From: Collinsella sp. An7
GTDB lineage: Bacteria > Actinomycetota > Coriobacteriia > Coriobacteriales > Coriobacteriaceae
Length of the DNA: 64,000 nucleotides
Reading direction: 5' to 3'
NCBI RefSeq assembly: GCF_002159335.1
Contig: NZ_NFHP01000004.1
Span: 124,001-188,000 of the forward strand
This document shows, piece by piece, positions 16,175-24,984 of this stretch. The notes under the pieces were generated by a model. That model did not search any database and was not told the DNA's origin. It saw only the letters and a list, made by a program, of their open reading frames with translations. Made by a program: the position numbers and the translations under genes. Every line of letters starts with the position of its first letter. Within the stretch, counting starts at the first letter, position 1.

Positions 16175-18366
16175 TGAACGATCGGACTCAGACCTCGGCA
16201 GGCGCTGAGCCAGCGGCGCCCGCGACGCCTGCCCCGGCGCCCGGCGGCGCCCCGCTCGCCGGCAGCCCGCGCACGTCCGACATGCCCGACGACATCCGCC
16301 AGCACCTCTGCTCCTCTGCGGTGGCGCGGCCGGACGGCAAGGGAGACGGCACCACCCGCGAGGAGCGCCTCGCGCTCAAGGAGCTCGCCTTCTCGGGCAG
16401 GCCCTTCGGCCCGGGCAGCCGCACCGAGAAGGAGGGTCGCACCATGACCGGCGCCGAGGCGATCATCGCCTCGCTCGAGGCCGAGGGCGTCGACACGATC
16501 TTTGGCTACCCCGGCGGTCAGGCCATCAAGATCTACGACGCGCTCTACGACTCCACCAAGATCCGCCACATCCTCGCTCGTCACGAGCAGGCCGCGGTGC
16601 ACGAGGCTGACGGCTACGCGCGCGCCACGGGCAAGGTGGGCGTGGTGATCGTGACGAGCGGCCCGGGCGCCACCAACACCGTCACGGGCATTGCCACGGC
16701 CTACATGGACTCCGTGCCGCTCGTGGTGATTACCGGGCAGGTAACGCGCGGGGTCATCGGCACCGACGCCTTCCAGGAGGCCGATATCGTGGGCATCACC
16801 ATGCCCGTGGTGAAGCACAGCTTTTTGCTGCAGTCCAACGACGACCTCACCCGCACCTTCCGCGAGGCGTTCTACATCGCGAGCACGGGGCGCCCGGGTC
16901 CGGTCCTCATCGACATCCCGTCCGACCTCGCCGGTGAGCAGATGGTCTTCCACTATCCCGACCAGGTCGATATCCCGAGCTACCGACCCACGTACCGCGG
17001 CAACGCCAAGCAGGTCAAGCAGGCGGTCGAGCTCATCCGCGCGAGCGAGCGGCCGCTCATCATGGCCGGCGGCGGCGTGGTGACGAGCCACGCCTGCGCC
17101 GAGGTGGTGGAGCTTGCCGAGAAGATGCAGATCCCCGTGGTCACGACACTCATCGGCAAGGCGGCTGTGCCCTGCTCCAACCGGCTCAACCTGGGGCCCG
17201 TCGGCATGCACGGCTCCAAATACGCAAACCTCGCCGTGACCGAGGCCGACCTCATCATCGCCATCGGGGCGCGCTTCTCCGACCGCGTGACGGGCAAGCT
17301 CAGCGAGTTTGCCCCGCACGCCAAGATTATCCACATCGACATCGACCCAGCCGAGATCGGCAAGGTCCGCGACCCGCAGGTTCCCATCGTGGGCGACGCA
17401 CGCAACGTGGTGAGTGCCATCAACGAACGGCTCGACCGCCTGGGCGCCGAGCCCGTCGACGCCCCGTGGGTCGAGACGGTTTTTGAATGGCGCGACCGCT
17501 GGCCGTTCTACATCGAGGACTTTGCCGACTATCCCGATCGCATCGCCCCCGAGCAGGTGCTCGAGGCGCTTTCGGCCAAGCTCGACCCGCACGCGAGCGT
17601 GGTGACCACCGAGGTGGGCCAGCATCAGATGTGGGCCCACCAGCACATCCACCGCGAGGAGTCTCGGACGTTCATCTCCTCGGGCGGCCTGGGGACCATG
17701 GGCTTTGGCTTTCCCGCGGCGATCGGCGCCAAGATCGGCCGGCCGGGCGCGCAGGTGGTCTGCATCGCGGGCGACGGATCCATCCAGATGAACATCCAGG
17801 AGATGGCCACGGCCATCGGTAACGGCGTGGCCGTGAAGGTGCTCCTCATCGATAACAACGCGCTCGGCATGGTGCACCAGTGGCAGCGGCTCTTCTACCA
17901 CGAGCGCTACAGCTGCACCGAGTTCACGGCCAACCCCGACTTCGTCAAGCTCGCCGAGGCCTACGGTTGGGGCGCCGAGCGGATCAGCCATCCCGACGAG
18001 GTGGACGCAGCGCTCGACCGTATGCTCGCCGCCGAGGGCCCCTACCTTCTCGACGTGGTGATCCCCACGGCCCAGACCGTCTACCCGATGGTCGCGCCCG
18101 GTGCGGCGATCGACGACATCATCGGCGCCATCGACGTGACGCTCGGCGGTGTCCGCGTTACCGAGAAGGGCATGAGCCCGGCGGGCGAGACGGCGGGCAC
18201 GGTGGCGGAGCCGCTGCCGCTCACCGCTGCAACCGACGGCGCCCTGCGCACCGGCGGGGCCGTCCGCATGGGCGCGGGCCCCATGGGCGCCGAGGCGCGC
18301 CCGCAGCCGATGGGGGAGACGGCCGCCGGGGAAGATGGGGCCGCGAAGGGAGGCGACGCCCGATGA
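16171..18366 (+). CDS. ilvB: Acetolactate synthase large subunit with N- and C-terminal extensions
   Basis: TPP-dependent enzyme of branched-chain amino acid synthesis. The catalytic Glu lies in [18 protein letters not shown], and the TPP/Mg motif is [12 protein letters not shown]...LIDNN. The core begins at [15 protein letters not shown] (residue 92). Residues 1-91 are a Pro/Ala/Gly-rich extension with normal coding bias whose ATG overlaps the ilvD stop. The core ATG at 16444 has its own near-perfect site, AAGGAGGGTCGCACC, so a 640-residue form may also or solely be made. After the normal C-terminus (about residue 655) comes another low-complexity tail. The stop overlaps ilvN as ATGA. Confidence 0.93.
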   Translation: MMNDRTQTSAGAEPAAPATPAPAPGGAPLAGSPRTSDMPDDIRQHLCSSAVARPDGKGDGTTREERLALKELAFSGRPFGPGSRTEKEGRTMTGAEAIIASLEAEGVDTIFGYPGGQAIKIYDALYDSTKIRHILARHEQAAVHEADGYARATGKVGVVIVTSGPGATNTVTGIATAYMDSVPLVVITGQVTRGVIGTDAFQEADIVGITMPVVKHSFLLQSNDDLTRTFREAFYIASTGRPGPVLIDIPSDLAGEQMVFHYPDQVDIPSYRPTYRGNAKQVKQAVELIRASERPLIMAGGGVVTSHACAEVVELAEKMQIPVVTTLIGKAAVPCSNRLNLGPVGMHGSKYANLAVTEADLIIAIGARFSDRVTGKLSEFAPHAKIIHIDIDPAEIGKVRDPQVPIVGDARNVVSAINERLDRLGAEPVDAPWVETVFEWRDRWPFYIEDFADYPDRIAPEQVLEALSAKLDPHASVVTTEVGQHQMWAHQHIHREESRTFISSGGLGTMGFGFPAAIGAKIGRPGAQVVCIAGDGSIQMNIQEMATAIGNGVAVKVLLIDNNALGMVHQWQRLFYHERYSCTEFTANPDFVKLAEAYGWGAERISHPDEVDAALDRMLAAEGPYLLDVVIPTAQTVYPMVAPGAAIDDIIGAIDVTLGGVRVTEKGMSPAGETAGTVAEPLPLTAATDGALRTGGAVRMGAGPMGAEARPQPMGETAAGEDGAAKGGDAR

Positions 18367-18836
18367 AGTACATCCTCTCGGTGCTCGTAGAGAACAAGCC
18401 CGGCGTGCTCAGCCGCGTGACGGGGCTCATCAGCCGTCGCGGGTTCAACATCGATTCGCTCGCCGTGGCCCCCACCGAGGACGTCTCGATGAGCCGCATG
18501 ACGATCATCGTCGACGCCGACGAGGTGGCCTATGAGCAGCTCACCAAGCAGCTCCATAAGCTCGTCTCGGTCTACAAGATCTCGGACATGACCCACGAGG
18601 ACGCCATCGAGCGCGAGCTCGTGCTCTTTAAGGTCATGGCCCCGCCCGATCGCCGGCACGAGATTATCGAGATCGCCAACATCTTCCGCGCCAAGGTGGT
18701 CGACGTGGGCAAGAACACCCTCACCGTGGAGGCGACGGGTACCCAGAGCAAGCTCGATGCCATGGAAGGGCTCTTCCGTGGCTACGGCATCAGGCAGCTC
18801 ACGAGGACGGGCAAGATCGCCATGTCGCGCAGCTGA
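18363..18836 (+). CDS. ilvN: Acetolactate synthase small regulatory subunit
   Basis: 157 residues. The N-terminal ACT domain (ILSVLVENKPGVLSRVTGLISRRGFNIDSLAVAPTE region, about 3-75) binds valine for feedback control in this family, and a C-terminal ACT-like domain follows (about 80-157). The ATG overlaps the ilvB stop as ATGA, so the two subunits are coupled. A structured hairpin begins within 20 bases of the stop. Confidence 0.95.
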   Translation: MKYILSVLVENKPGVLSRVTGLISRRGFNIDSLAVAPTEDVSMSRMTIIVDADEVAYEQLTKQLHKLVSVYKISDMTHEDAIERELVLFKVMAPPDRRHEIIEIANIFRAKVVDVGKNTLTVEATGTQSKLDAMEGLFRGYGIRQLTRTGKIAMSRS

Positions 18837-18841
18837 CCCGG

Positions 18842-18942
18842 CCTTCCCGGGCGCCGCACCTTGGCCCTCAATCGTCGGTCGGCGCCCGTAAGGCGCCCTC
18901 CCTCCTCTTTTGGGCCAATCTGCGGCACCTGGGGAGTCCGGG
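18842..18942 (+). ncRNA. Structured 3' element, copy 1 (behind ilvN)
   Basis: The outer stem pairs 18842-18852 with 18927-18936, and the main stem pairs 18853-18867 with 18912-18926 except for a 2x2 internal loop (CC opposite UC). The enclosed part reads TCAATCGTCGGT then an inner hairpin GGCGCC-CGTAA-GGCGCC, then CTCCCTCCTC. The inner sequence is shared with copies behind asnS (30710) and ftsZ (63016), while the stem sequence differs with compensating changes. The function is unknown. Confidence 0.6.
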
Positions 18943-18952
18943 CGGGACAAAA

Positions 18953-18983
18953 GGGTCAGTTGGGGACGTGTTCCATCTGACCC
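18953..18983. repeat. Short GGGGACGTGTTCC palindrome, copy A
   Basis: GGGTCAG at 18953-18959 pairs with CTGACCC at 18977-18983 around TTGGGGACGTGTTCCAT. This is the same core as at 13874-13906. The remaining DNA up to ilvC (18984-19180) shows no gene; it probably holds the ilvC promoter and leader. Confidence 0.65.
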
Positions 18984-19180
18984 ATTCGCGCCCGACCTGA
19001 CATGGTTCTTGGGGACTTTGTCAGACAGTTCGGTTACCAAGGGCCGCAGCTGGTGCCCCAGATTGCCCTGAAAGCGGAAGGGCATGCGCCTTTTGGCGAT
19101 GCCCGACGCTTGAAGGGCAAGGTGGGGTACCAGATGTGGCCGGTAAACATAGCAGTAAGGTCAACAGTTAGGAGAAGAAA

Positions 19181-20176
19181 ATGGCCGTTACGATCTACTA
19201 CGAGCAGGACTGCAAGCCCGAGGTGATCCAGAACATGAAGATCGCCGTCATCGGCTACGGCAGCCAGGGGCACGCCCACGCGCTCAACCTCATGGACTCG
19301 GGTTGCGACGTGCGCGTCGGCCTGCGCGAGGGCTCCAAGAGCTGGGCCAAGGCCGAGGAGGCGGGCCTCAAGGTCACCACGATGGACCAGGCCGCCGAGG
19401 AGGCCGACCTCATCATGATGCTCGTTCCCGACGAGACTCAGCCCAAGGTCTACGAGGAGCACATCAAGGCGCACCTCAAGCCCGGCAACACGCTCGCCTT
19501 CGCCCATGGCTTTAACATCCACTACGGCTACATCGTGCCGCCCGAGGACGTCAACGTCATCATGTGCGCGCCCAAGGGCCCGGGCCACATCGTGCGCCGC
19601 CAGTTTACCGAGGGTTCCGGCGTGCCCGACCTGGCCTGCGTGCAGCAGGACGCCACGGGCAACGCGTGGGACATCGCGCTCGCGTACTGCTGGGGCGTGG
19701 GCGGCGCCCGCTCGGGCATCATCAAGGCCACCTTTAAGGAGGAGACCGAAGAGGACCTCTTTGGCGAGCAGGCCGTGCTCTGCGGCGGCCTCGTGGAGCT
19801 CGTGAAGGCCGGCTTCGAGACCCTCACCGAGGCGGGGTATCCGCCCGAGCTCGCCTACTTCGAGTGCTATCACGAGATGAAGATGATCGTGGACCTCATG
19901 TACGAGAGCGGCATCCACTTTATGAACTACTCCATCTCCAACACCGCCGAGTACGGCGAGTACTACGCCGGTCCCAAGATCATCAACCAGGAGAGCCGCG
20001 CGGCCATGAAGGTGATCCTCGAGCGCATCCAGGACGGCTCGTTTGCGCAGGAGTTCGTCGACGATTGCAACAACGGCCACAAGAAGCTGCTCGAGGAGCG
20101 CGAGAAGATCAACGACCACGAGATCGAGAAGGTCGGCGAGAAGATCCGCTCGATGTTCAGCTGGATCAAGAAGTAG
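19181..20176 (+). CDS. ilvC: Ketol-acid reductoisomerase (NADP+)
   Basis: 331 residues, class I length. It performs the alkyl shift and reduction of acetolactate after IlvBN. The dinucleotide-binding motif [13 protein letters not shown] is near residues 25-37, and the phosphate-discriminating loop [11 protein letters not shown] follows. The Mg-binding acidic residues are in the C-terminal knotted domain ([32 protein letters not shown]). The ATG at 19181 follows TTAGGAGAAGAAA. A 344-base gap with structured DNA separates it from ilvN, so it may have its own promoter. Confidence 0.96.
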   Translation: MAVTIYYEQDCKPEVIQNMKIAVIGYGSQGHAHALNLMDSGCDVRVGLREGSKSWAKAEEAGLKVTTMDQAAEEADLIMMLVPDETQPKVYEEHIKAHLKPGNTLAFAHGFNIHYGYIVPPEDVNVIMCAPKGPGHIVRRQFTEGSGVPDLACVQQDATGNAWDIALAYCWGVGGARSGIIKATFKEETEEDLFGEQAVLCGGLVELVKAGFETLTEAGYPPELAYFECYHEMKMIVDLMYESGIHFMNYSISNTAEYGEYYAGPKIINQESRAAMKVILERIQDGSFAQEFVDDCNNGHKKLLEEREKINDHEIEKVGEKIRSMFSWIKK

Positions 20177-20342
20177 CTTGCGGCCACGGCGCGGTTAGGC
20201 TGGCCATGGCCTGCGGCTTCGGTATGGTCAGGCAGGGGCGGGCCGGCCGCGTTTTGCGATCGCGGCACGGCTCACCGTGATCCCATTCGCCCTAAACCAG
20301 ATTGCAGGTATGATGTGGAATGCAGCCTGCGATCTTGAACCT

Positions 20343-20376
20343 GCGGGGTATCCCCTTGGGGGTGCCCCGCCTTTTC
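20343..20376 (+). terminator. ilvC terminator
   Basis: GCGGGGTATCCCC pairs with GGGGTGCCCCGC across a 3-base loop and is followed by CTTTTC. It lies 167 bases after the ilvC stop. The DNA between the stop and here has no gene. A perfect 13-bp palindrome, TGAGGTTACCTCA, lies further on at 20419-20431 just before the IS30 remnant. Confidence 0.7.
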
Positions 20377-20477
20377 ATTACAGGTGGTTTGCTGCCGTAA
20401 CGTTCCCCTTTTGCGATATGAGGTTACCTCAAAAGCATCACATCGATAGTTGGCATCACCTTTGCCCCTTAGTCTTT

Positions 20478-20954
20478 TCATTCCAAGTGCGACGGCTTCG
20501 AACGGGGTCGGCCCACGGCGCCCTGACACGATGGTGCTTGCGACGACAGCATCATCAGGAGGCAGCCATGGGCCGGTACAGCCATCTTGCCATCGAGGAG
20601 CGCGAGGACGTCATGTGCCTCTGCAGGCAGGGGAGGGCGTCTGCGAGATCGCCCGCGCGATCGGCCGGGACAAGTCGACGGCGTCGGGGGAGTTCTCCGC
20701 GCGCGCCCGGTTCACCGAGGCCGTCGGCGCCGAGCGCTGTTTCTGCCTGCCGCACCACCCGTGGCAGCGCGGCGCCAACGAGAACACCAACGGACTGCTG
20801 CGGCAGTACTTCCCGAAGCGCTGCGACCTCGGCGCGGTGACGGACGAGGAGGTCGCGATGGTGTTCGATGAGCTGAACCGAAGGCCGCGCGAGCGCCTGG
20901 GCTGGAGGACGCCCTATGAGGTCTACCACTCGGTGGCGTTGCACTTGCTCTGAA
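20478..20954 (+). mobile_element. Truncated IS30-family insertion sequence
   Basis: The ends form imperfect inverted repeats: CAAGTGCGACG near 20484 against CGTTGCACTTG near 20939, the IS30-type terminal pattern. The element is only about 477 bp, whereas IS30 relatives are about 1.0-1.2 kb, so most of the transposase gene has been lost by internal deletion. Confidence 0.72.
20569..20953 (+). pseudogene. IS30 transposase remnant (N- and C-terminal parts joined)
   Basis: The frame opens at ATG 20569 with MGRYSHLAIEEREDVM, the typical IS30 N-terminus. It then needs a frame change near 20630 to continue as EGVCEIARAIGRDKSTASGE, the helix-turn-helix. It jumps directly to the catalytic C-terminus (CLPHHPWQRGANENTNGLLRQ ... 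LGWRTPYEVY), which keeps the final Glu of the DDE triad in the NENTNG block but lacks both upstream Asp residues. It is inactive. Confidence 0.85.
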
Positions 20955-21029
20955 AAACTAAGGCGGTTTATGAGGCAGTCGACCCAGGAATCAGGTGTCT
21001 AGGAAGCACGAACCTGGGAAGCGATAGGT

Positions 21030-22073
21030 CTAGGAAGCGGAAGGCGCGTTGCGGGTGCGTTTCTCGTGCGCGCCCCACGATGCCATAGACTCGCCCTCCA
21101 CCTGCACGTGGCCACGGTGACCTGCCACCGGCAGCGCCTCGAGCGCATCCTCGAGCTGGGAGAACTCATGGTCGGTGAGCGTCACCGCTGCGGCACCCAG
21201 ATTCTCGAGGATGCGTTCTTGATGCTTGGAGCCAGGGATGGGTACCACGTGGGGCCATTTGTGGAGCATCCACGCTAGCGAGATCTGCGCGGGCGTGGCG
21301 ACCTTTGCGCTGGCCACCTGGCGCAGCAAATCCACGATGGGCTGGTTGGCAGCGAGGTTCTCGGGTTTGAGCTGCGGCACGAACTTGCGCACATCGTCCG
21401 CGTGCGAAAAATCACTCTGTGCCGTGAGGGTGCCGGCCAAAAGGCCGCTTGCAATCGGCGAGAACGCCACAACACCGATGCCGCGCGCTTGGCAGTAGGG
21501 AATCACCGATTCCTCGAGCCCGCGCTCGACCATCGAGTAGATGCTCTGCACCGCCGTGACCGGGCAGGTTTGATGCGCACGGTCGAGCATCTCGACCGAG
21601 ACCTGCGAGAGGCCCCAGCCACCGATGAGGCCCTCGTCGATGAGCCGCGCCATGACGCGCGCCACGTCCTCAAGGGGAATCTGCGTGTTCACGCGGTGGA
21701 GGTAGTAGAGCTCCACATGGTCGGTGCGCAGCCGCTCGAGTGAGGCGGCAAGGTGTGCACGGATGGTGGCTTCAAGCCCTGCCTGCGCGACTTCCGTTGT
21801 ATCAAGGTGCAACTTGGTGGCCAAAACCACCTTGTTGCGGAAGGGCTCGACCGCCTCACCCACGAGGCGCTCGTTGTGGCCGCGGTTTTCGGGAGCGAGG
21901 TTGGGGCCATAGGCCTCGGCGGTGTCAAAGAAGGTGCATTCGGCGTCATAGGCACGGCGAATGGCCTCGATGCTGTAGTCATGGTTGGGGATTTCACCGT
22001 AGCCGTGGGAGAGCCCCATGCATCCCATGCCGATCTCTGAAACGGTCAACGTGCCAAGGGTGCGCGTGTTTAT
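21030..22073 (-). CDS. Aldo/keto reductase
   Basis: About 347 residues. AKR family hallmarks are present: the catalytic region FFDTAEAYGP (Asp and Tyr), the Lys in VVLATKLH, the His in VELYYLHRVN, and a C-terminal NADPH site IPIPGSKHQERILENLGAAAV. Closest in style to the AKR13/YghZ-like group. No ATG exists at the expected start. Family alignment places the N-terminus at NTRTLGTLTVSEIGMG, whose preceding codon at 22071-22073 is ATA with GGAG just upstream; a TTG at 22049 is the other choice. The ATA looks like a mutated ATG. Confidence 0.85.
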   Translation of the reverse strand: MNTRTLGTLTVSEIGMGCMGLSHGYGEIPNHDYSIEAIRRAYDAECTFFDTAEAYGPNLAPENRGHNERLVGEAVEPFRNKVVLATKLHLDTTEVAQAGLEATIRAHLAASLERLRTDHVELYYLHRVNTQIPLEDVARVMARLIDEGLIGGWGLSQVSVEMLDRAHQTCPVTAVQSIYSMVERGLEESVIPYCQARGIGVVAFSPIASGLLAGTLTAQSDFSHADDVRKFVPQLKPENLAANQPIVDLLRQVASAKVATPAQISLAWMLHKWPHVVPIPGSKHQERILENLGAAAVTLTDHEFSQLEDALEALPVAGHRGHVQVEGESMASWGAHEKRTRNAPSAS

Positions 22074-22192
22074 GCGGGCTCCAATCTGATGAGGTGGTTC
22101 GATCGTGCTGTTTACGGTGATGCGGCTCGTGCGATGGTTTGACGGCGCTACGGGTGTAGCGGTTCGATGATGCGGGTTTGTGCCGCGATACG

Positions 22193-22231
22193 CGGGAACG
22201 CCGGGTCATCTCATGGGACCCGGCGTTCCCG
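22193..22231 (-). terminator. Perfect 15-bp hairpin behind the esterase region
   Basis: CGGGAACGCCGGGTC at 22193-22207 pairs perfectly with 22217-22231 across a 9-base loop. It directly follows the stop codon of the gene fragment at 22235 and precedes the aldo/keto reductase start. The T-run is weak, so it may act as a terminator or as a barrier to exonucleases. Confidence 0.6.
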
Positions 22232-22234
22232 TTG

Positions 22235-22359
22235 TTAGGCCTGCTGGGTGTAGTCGTTTTCCACGAGTACGAAGGCGGGCGGCTCTTCGGGCACGGTGTA
22301 GTAGGCGTGTTGCGGAAGCGCGTCGATGCGCGCCGCCCCATCATGTTTGGACGATTGGG
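22235..22359 (-). pseudogene. 3' remnant of an unidentified gene
   Basis: A minus-strand frame with strong coding bias reads SSKHDGAARIDALPQHAYY and continues with VPEEPPAFVLVENDYTQQA before a TAA at 22235-22237 that abuts a hairpin. There is no start codon or ribosome binding site, and upstream it runs into the esterase gene in another frame. It looks like the last 40 codons of a lost gene. The family was not recognised. Confidence 0.4.
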
Positions 22360-22373
22360 CGGACGGCGAACGC

Positions 22374-23177
22374 CTAGACCGAGCGCTTGCCCATCTTGGC
22401 GTAGATGTCGTCGCGCGGGATCCAGTCGAGAAAGCGCTCGACCTCGAGGTCCCAGAAGCGCCACTCGTGGGTGTAGCCCTCCACGGCATCCCAGGTGATG
22501 TCGGTGCCCAGGCCCTTGAGCTCGTCGACGAACGCGGCGTTTGCCTTGTAGAGGAAGTCCTCGGTGCCGCAGGCGATGTAGAGCGGCGGGAGCTTCACGC
22601 CCGCCTCGACATCCTTCTTGGCGAGCGCTGCCAGATCGTATTCCTCGGGCAGCGGTGCGCCCTGATCGCCTATATGGACGTTGTTCGCCAGCGTTTCGGG
22701 GTTGATGCCGATACCGCCCGAGAACGACCCGATGGCGCGGTAGCGTTCGGGGTGCGCGAGGCCGTGATACAGCGCCCCAAAGCCGCCCATCGAGAGGCCG
22801 GCGATGTAGGTTTCCTCGGGCTTGGCGGAAACGGGGAAGTAGCTGGTCACGAACTCGGGCAGCTCGACGTCGACGAAGCGCTTGAAGTCGTCGCCGCCGA
22901 CTTTGGCATAGCCCTTGTTCTCGGCAGACATGGTGACCACGGCGATGCGGCGCTCCTCGGCGTACATCTCGACGTTGGAGTAGCCCATCCACTGCGCGTG
23001 GTTGTTGCCAAAGCCGTGCAGCAGGTAGAGCACCGGGAAGGGCGCCGGCAACTGGTGCGAGGGGGTCTCGCCGGTGAGACCGAGCGACTCCGGGCAGGTC
23101 ACCGACGGCACCACCACCGAGATGTCGACGGCGCGGTTGAGCACATACGAATAGAAGTTGGTAACGGAACGTGCCAT
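22374..23177 (-). CDS. Alpha/beta-hydrolase esterase (tributyrin esterase / esterase D-like)
   Basis: 267 residues. The oxyanion strand YLLHGFGNNHAQW, the nucleophile elbow GLSMGGFGALY and a C-terminal Asp/His pair (ACGTEDFLY, GYTHEWRFWD) complete the catalytic triad, as in the EstA/esterase D family that hydrolyses short-chain acyl esters. No signal peptide is seen, so it is cytoplasmic. The ATG at 23177 has AAAAGGAGCCCGT upstream. It is divergent from the gene at 23424, with a palindrome between them. Confidence 0.9.
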   Translation of the reverse strand: MARSVTNFYSYVLNRAVDISVVVPSVTCPESLGLTGETPSHQLPAPFPVLYLLHGFGNNHAQWMGYSNVEMYAEERRIAVVTMSAENKGYAKVGGDDFKRFVDVELPEFVTSYFPVSAKPEETYIAGLSMGGFGALYHGLAHPERYRAIGSFSGGIGINPETLANNVHIGDQGAPLPEEYDLAALAKKDVEAGVKLPPLYIACGTEDFLYKANAAFVDELKGLGTDITWDAVEGYTHEWRFWDLEVERFLDWIPRDDIYAKMGKRSV

Positions 23178-23368
23178 ACGGGCTCCTTTTCTTGGGGATG
23201 TTGTCCGTGATGATTGTAGGCGATGAGGGCATATCCATCGTGGAGGCGTCGGCGAAGTGCCGCCGATGCGCCGGCGGGGCATGGGGCAAGGACTCTATGC
23301 GAAAATCGGGGCGTGATCGGAGCTCCCAGACATTCTTCCGAATACGCGTCGCGGATATCTGTGTTATC

Positions 23369-23382
23369 ATGTTATGTAACAT
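23369..23382. promoter_or_regulatory. Palindromic operator candidate
   Basis: ATGTTATGTAACAT is a 14-base palindrome (6-base arms) in the AT-rich promoter region, 42 bases before the start of the downstream gene. It lies between divergent genes and could be bound by a TetR- or MarR-type dimer. No such regulator is adjacent. Confidence 0.5.
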
Positions 23383-23423
23383 ATCGTCACTTAATATCAG
23401 GCATACAAGCTAAGGAGCAAGGT

Positions 23424-24170
23424 ATGGATGCCGCTACGTTTCAAGAGAAGGTTTTTGGCAACGGAGCCGGCTCGCTGGGCGAGGCCAATCCGGAGTACGC
23501 GCGGTTTGCGTCTGCGTTCGCGGGCGCCGAGGTGCCCGGCGAGCCGGCGGCCGAGCTGCATGAGCGCGAACGCTACCTGGCGATACTCGCCGCGCTCATG
23601 GGCTGCCAGGGGCTCGACATGTTTCGCATTCAGGCTGGCTGTGCGCTCGATGCGGGTTTGACGCCTGTCGAGATCAAAGAGGTTGCCTACCAGGGGACTG
23701 CCTATCTGGGTCTCGGTCGCGCCTTCCCGTTTGTGAAGGCGGTTGACGAAGTGCTCGCCGAGCGCGGGATCGAGCTGCCGCTCGAAGGCCAGTCGACCAC
23801 CACACCCGAGACGCGCCTGACCGCCGGCAACCAGAAACAGATCGATTACTTTGGCGAGGGTATGCGCGAGAGATGGACCAAGGGTGCTCCGGAGCGCTCG
23901 GTGGTAAACCGCTGGCTCGCCGACAACTGCTTTGGCGACTACTATACGCGCGGAGGTCTCTCCGACCTTGATCGCGAGCTCGTGACGTTCTGCTACATCG
24001 CCGCCCAGGGCGGCTGCGAGCCGCAGCTCACGAGCCACGCCGCTGCCAATATGGGTCTCGGCCGCACGAAGGACTTCATGTATCGCGTGGTGGAGCAGTG
24101 CCTGCCCTACATCGGCTATCCGCGCAGCCTGAACGCGCTGGCCTGTGTCGATAACGCCGCCATGAGATAG
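23424..24170 (+). CDS. Carboxymuconolactone decarboxylase family protein
   Basis: 248 residues with two CMD/AhpD-like halves. The first has AILAALMGCQGLDMFRIQAGCALDAGLTPVEIKEV in pieces characteristic of the fold, and the second has DRELVTFCYIAAQGGCEPQLTSHAAANMGLG. The usual CxxC is not obvious, and single Cys residues sit in each half. Such two-domain proteins are often found near reductases and esterases, and many lack an assigned reaction. The ATG at 23424 follows AAGGAGCAAGGT. Confidence 0.85.
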   Translation: MDAATFQEKVFGNGAGSLGEANPEYARFASAFAGAEVPGEPAAELHERERYLAILAALMGCQGLDMFRIQAGCALDAGLTPVEIKEVAYQGTAYLGLGRAFPFVKAVDEVLAERGIELPLEGQSTTTPETRLTAGNQKQIDYFGEGMRERWTKGAPERSVVNRWLADNCFGDYYTRGGLSDLDRELVTFCYIAAQGGCEPQLTSHAAANMGLGRTKDFMYRVVEQCLPYIGYPRSLNALACVDNAAMR

Positions 24171-24984
24171 CCCCATCCTGTCGGCGATTACAGGGAGAAC
24201 GGCTGTTAAAAACGCATCTTGGGGGTGTGGGCAAAAGGACAGGTTGTTTCTGCCGAGAATCGTTGTTGGACTTGGGGGAGGCGAACGGCTGAAGCTCGCT
24301 TCTGGAGGTCAAATACCGTCAACCTTGTGCTTGGGACTTCGTAAGGTGGCTTAGCGGGTTGCGTAGGTCACGCGCCGTTCGTTAGTGTCCGCTCCGCTCC
24401 GGCGGTTAGTGCCGGGGCGGTCGCGCGCCGCCTCTCATTTCTGGCGAATCGCCCGCACTCGCGCACTCGGGAAGCTCGTTTCTTTATCCAATGTCGCTCG
24501 CGGAGGGTTCCGGGGCTGCATTTGTGGGGCGGTGTGGCCAAATAGATGGTCGAAAAAGTATTTTCAGATCTTGGGAAGCGTCTCAAGCTGCCTGAGGGCG
24601 GCAGTTCTCGGAGAGCGTGTTGTTAATTTAGCTATTTTATATATCGTAATGCGTCTTTTGGCCTGCGCATTCGGCTGTAGAACCGTTCCCGCAAGGGAGT
24701 TTGCAAGCCTGAATTACTTTTTCGAGCTGGTTTTTGGCCAGGCGGGCAATCTGGAGGACGCGCCGCGACGGGACACGACAGAGGACGGAGCGCCCTCTCG
24801 GGTCGGTCTACGTTGAGCCGTCGGCGAACGGCGGCGGCCGTGCGACGAGCGGTGTGCAAGGTTAACACTTCGTGACGTCCAGGGCTTGGCGAGGACCTTC
24901 ACTATCATAAAACCCTATCCGGCTCGGGCCCGTGCCCGCGGCCGGGTGGGGGAAGTATCCATCTTCGTATGAAGGAGCTCGCAC
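24171..24984. other. 814-base gap without a recognisable gene
   Basis: No frame here has both a ribosome binding site and recognisable similarity. The stretch is heterogeneous: GC-rich blocks alternate with an AT-rich run (about 24615-24655, TTAATTTAGC...TTTATATATCG). It is long for this compact genome and probably carries the promoter of the binding-protein operon plus decayed DNA. Confidence 0.5.

Noticed and set aside
24368-24868. Short minus-strand open frames in the gap before the binding-protein operon
   Set aside because: Arg/Pro-rich, no ribosome binding sites, and no recognisable domains.
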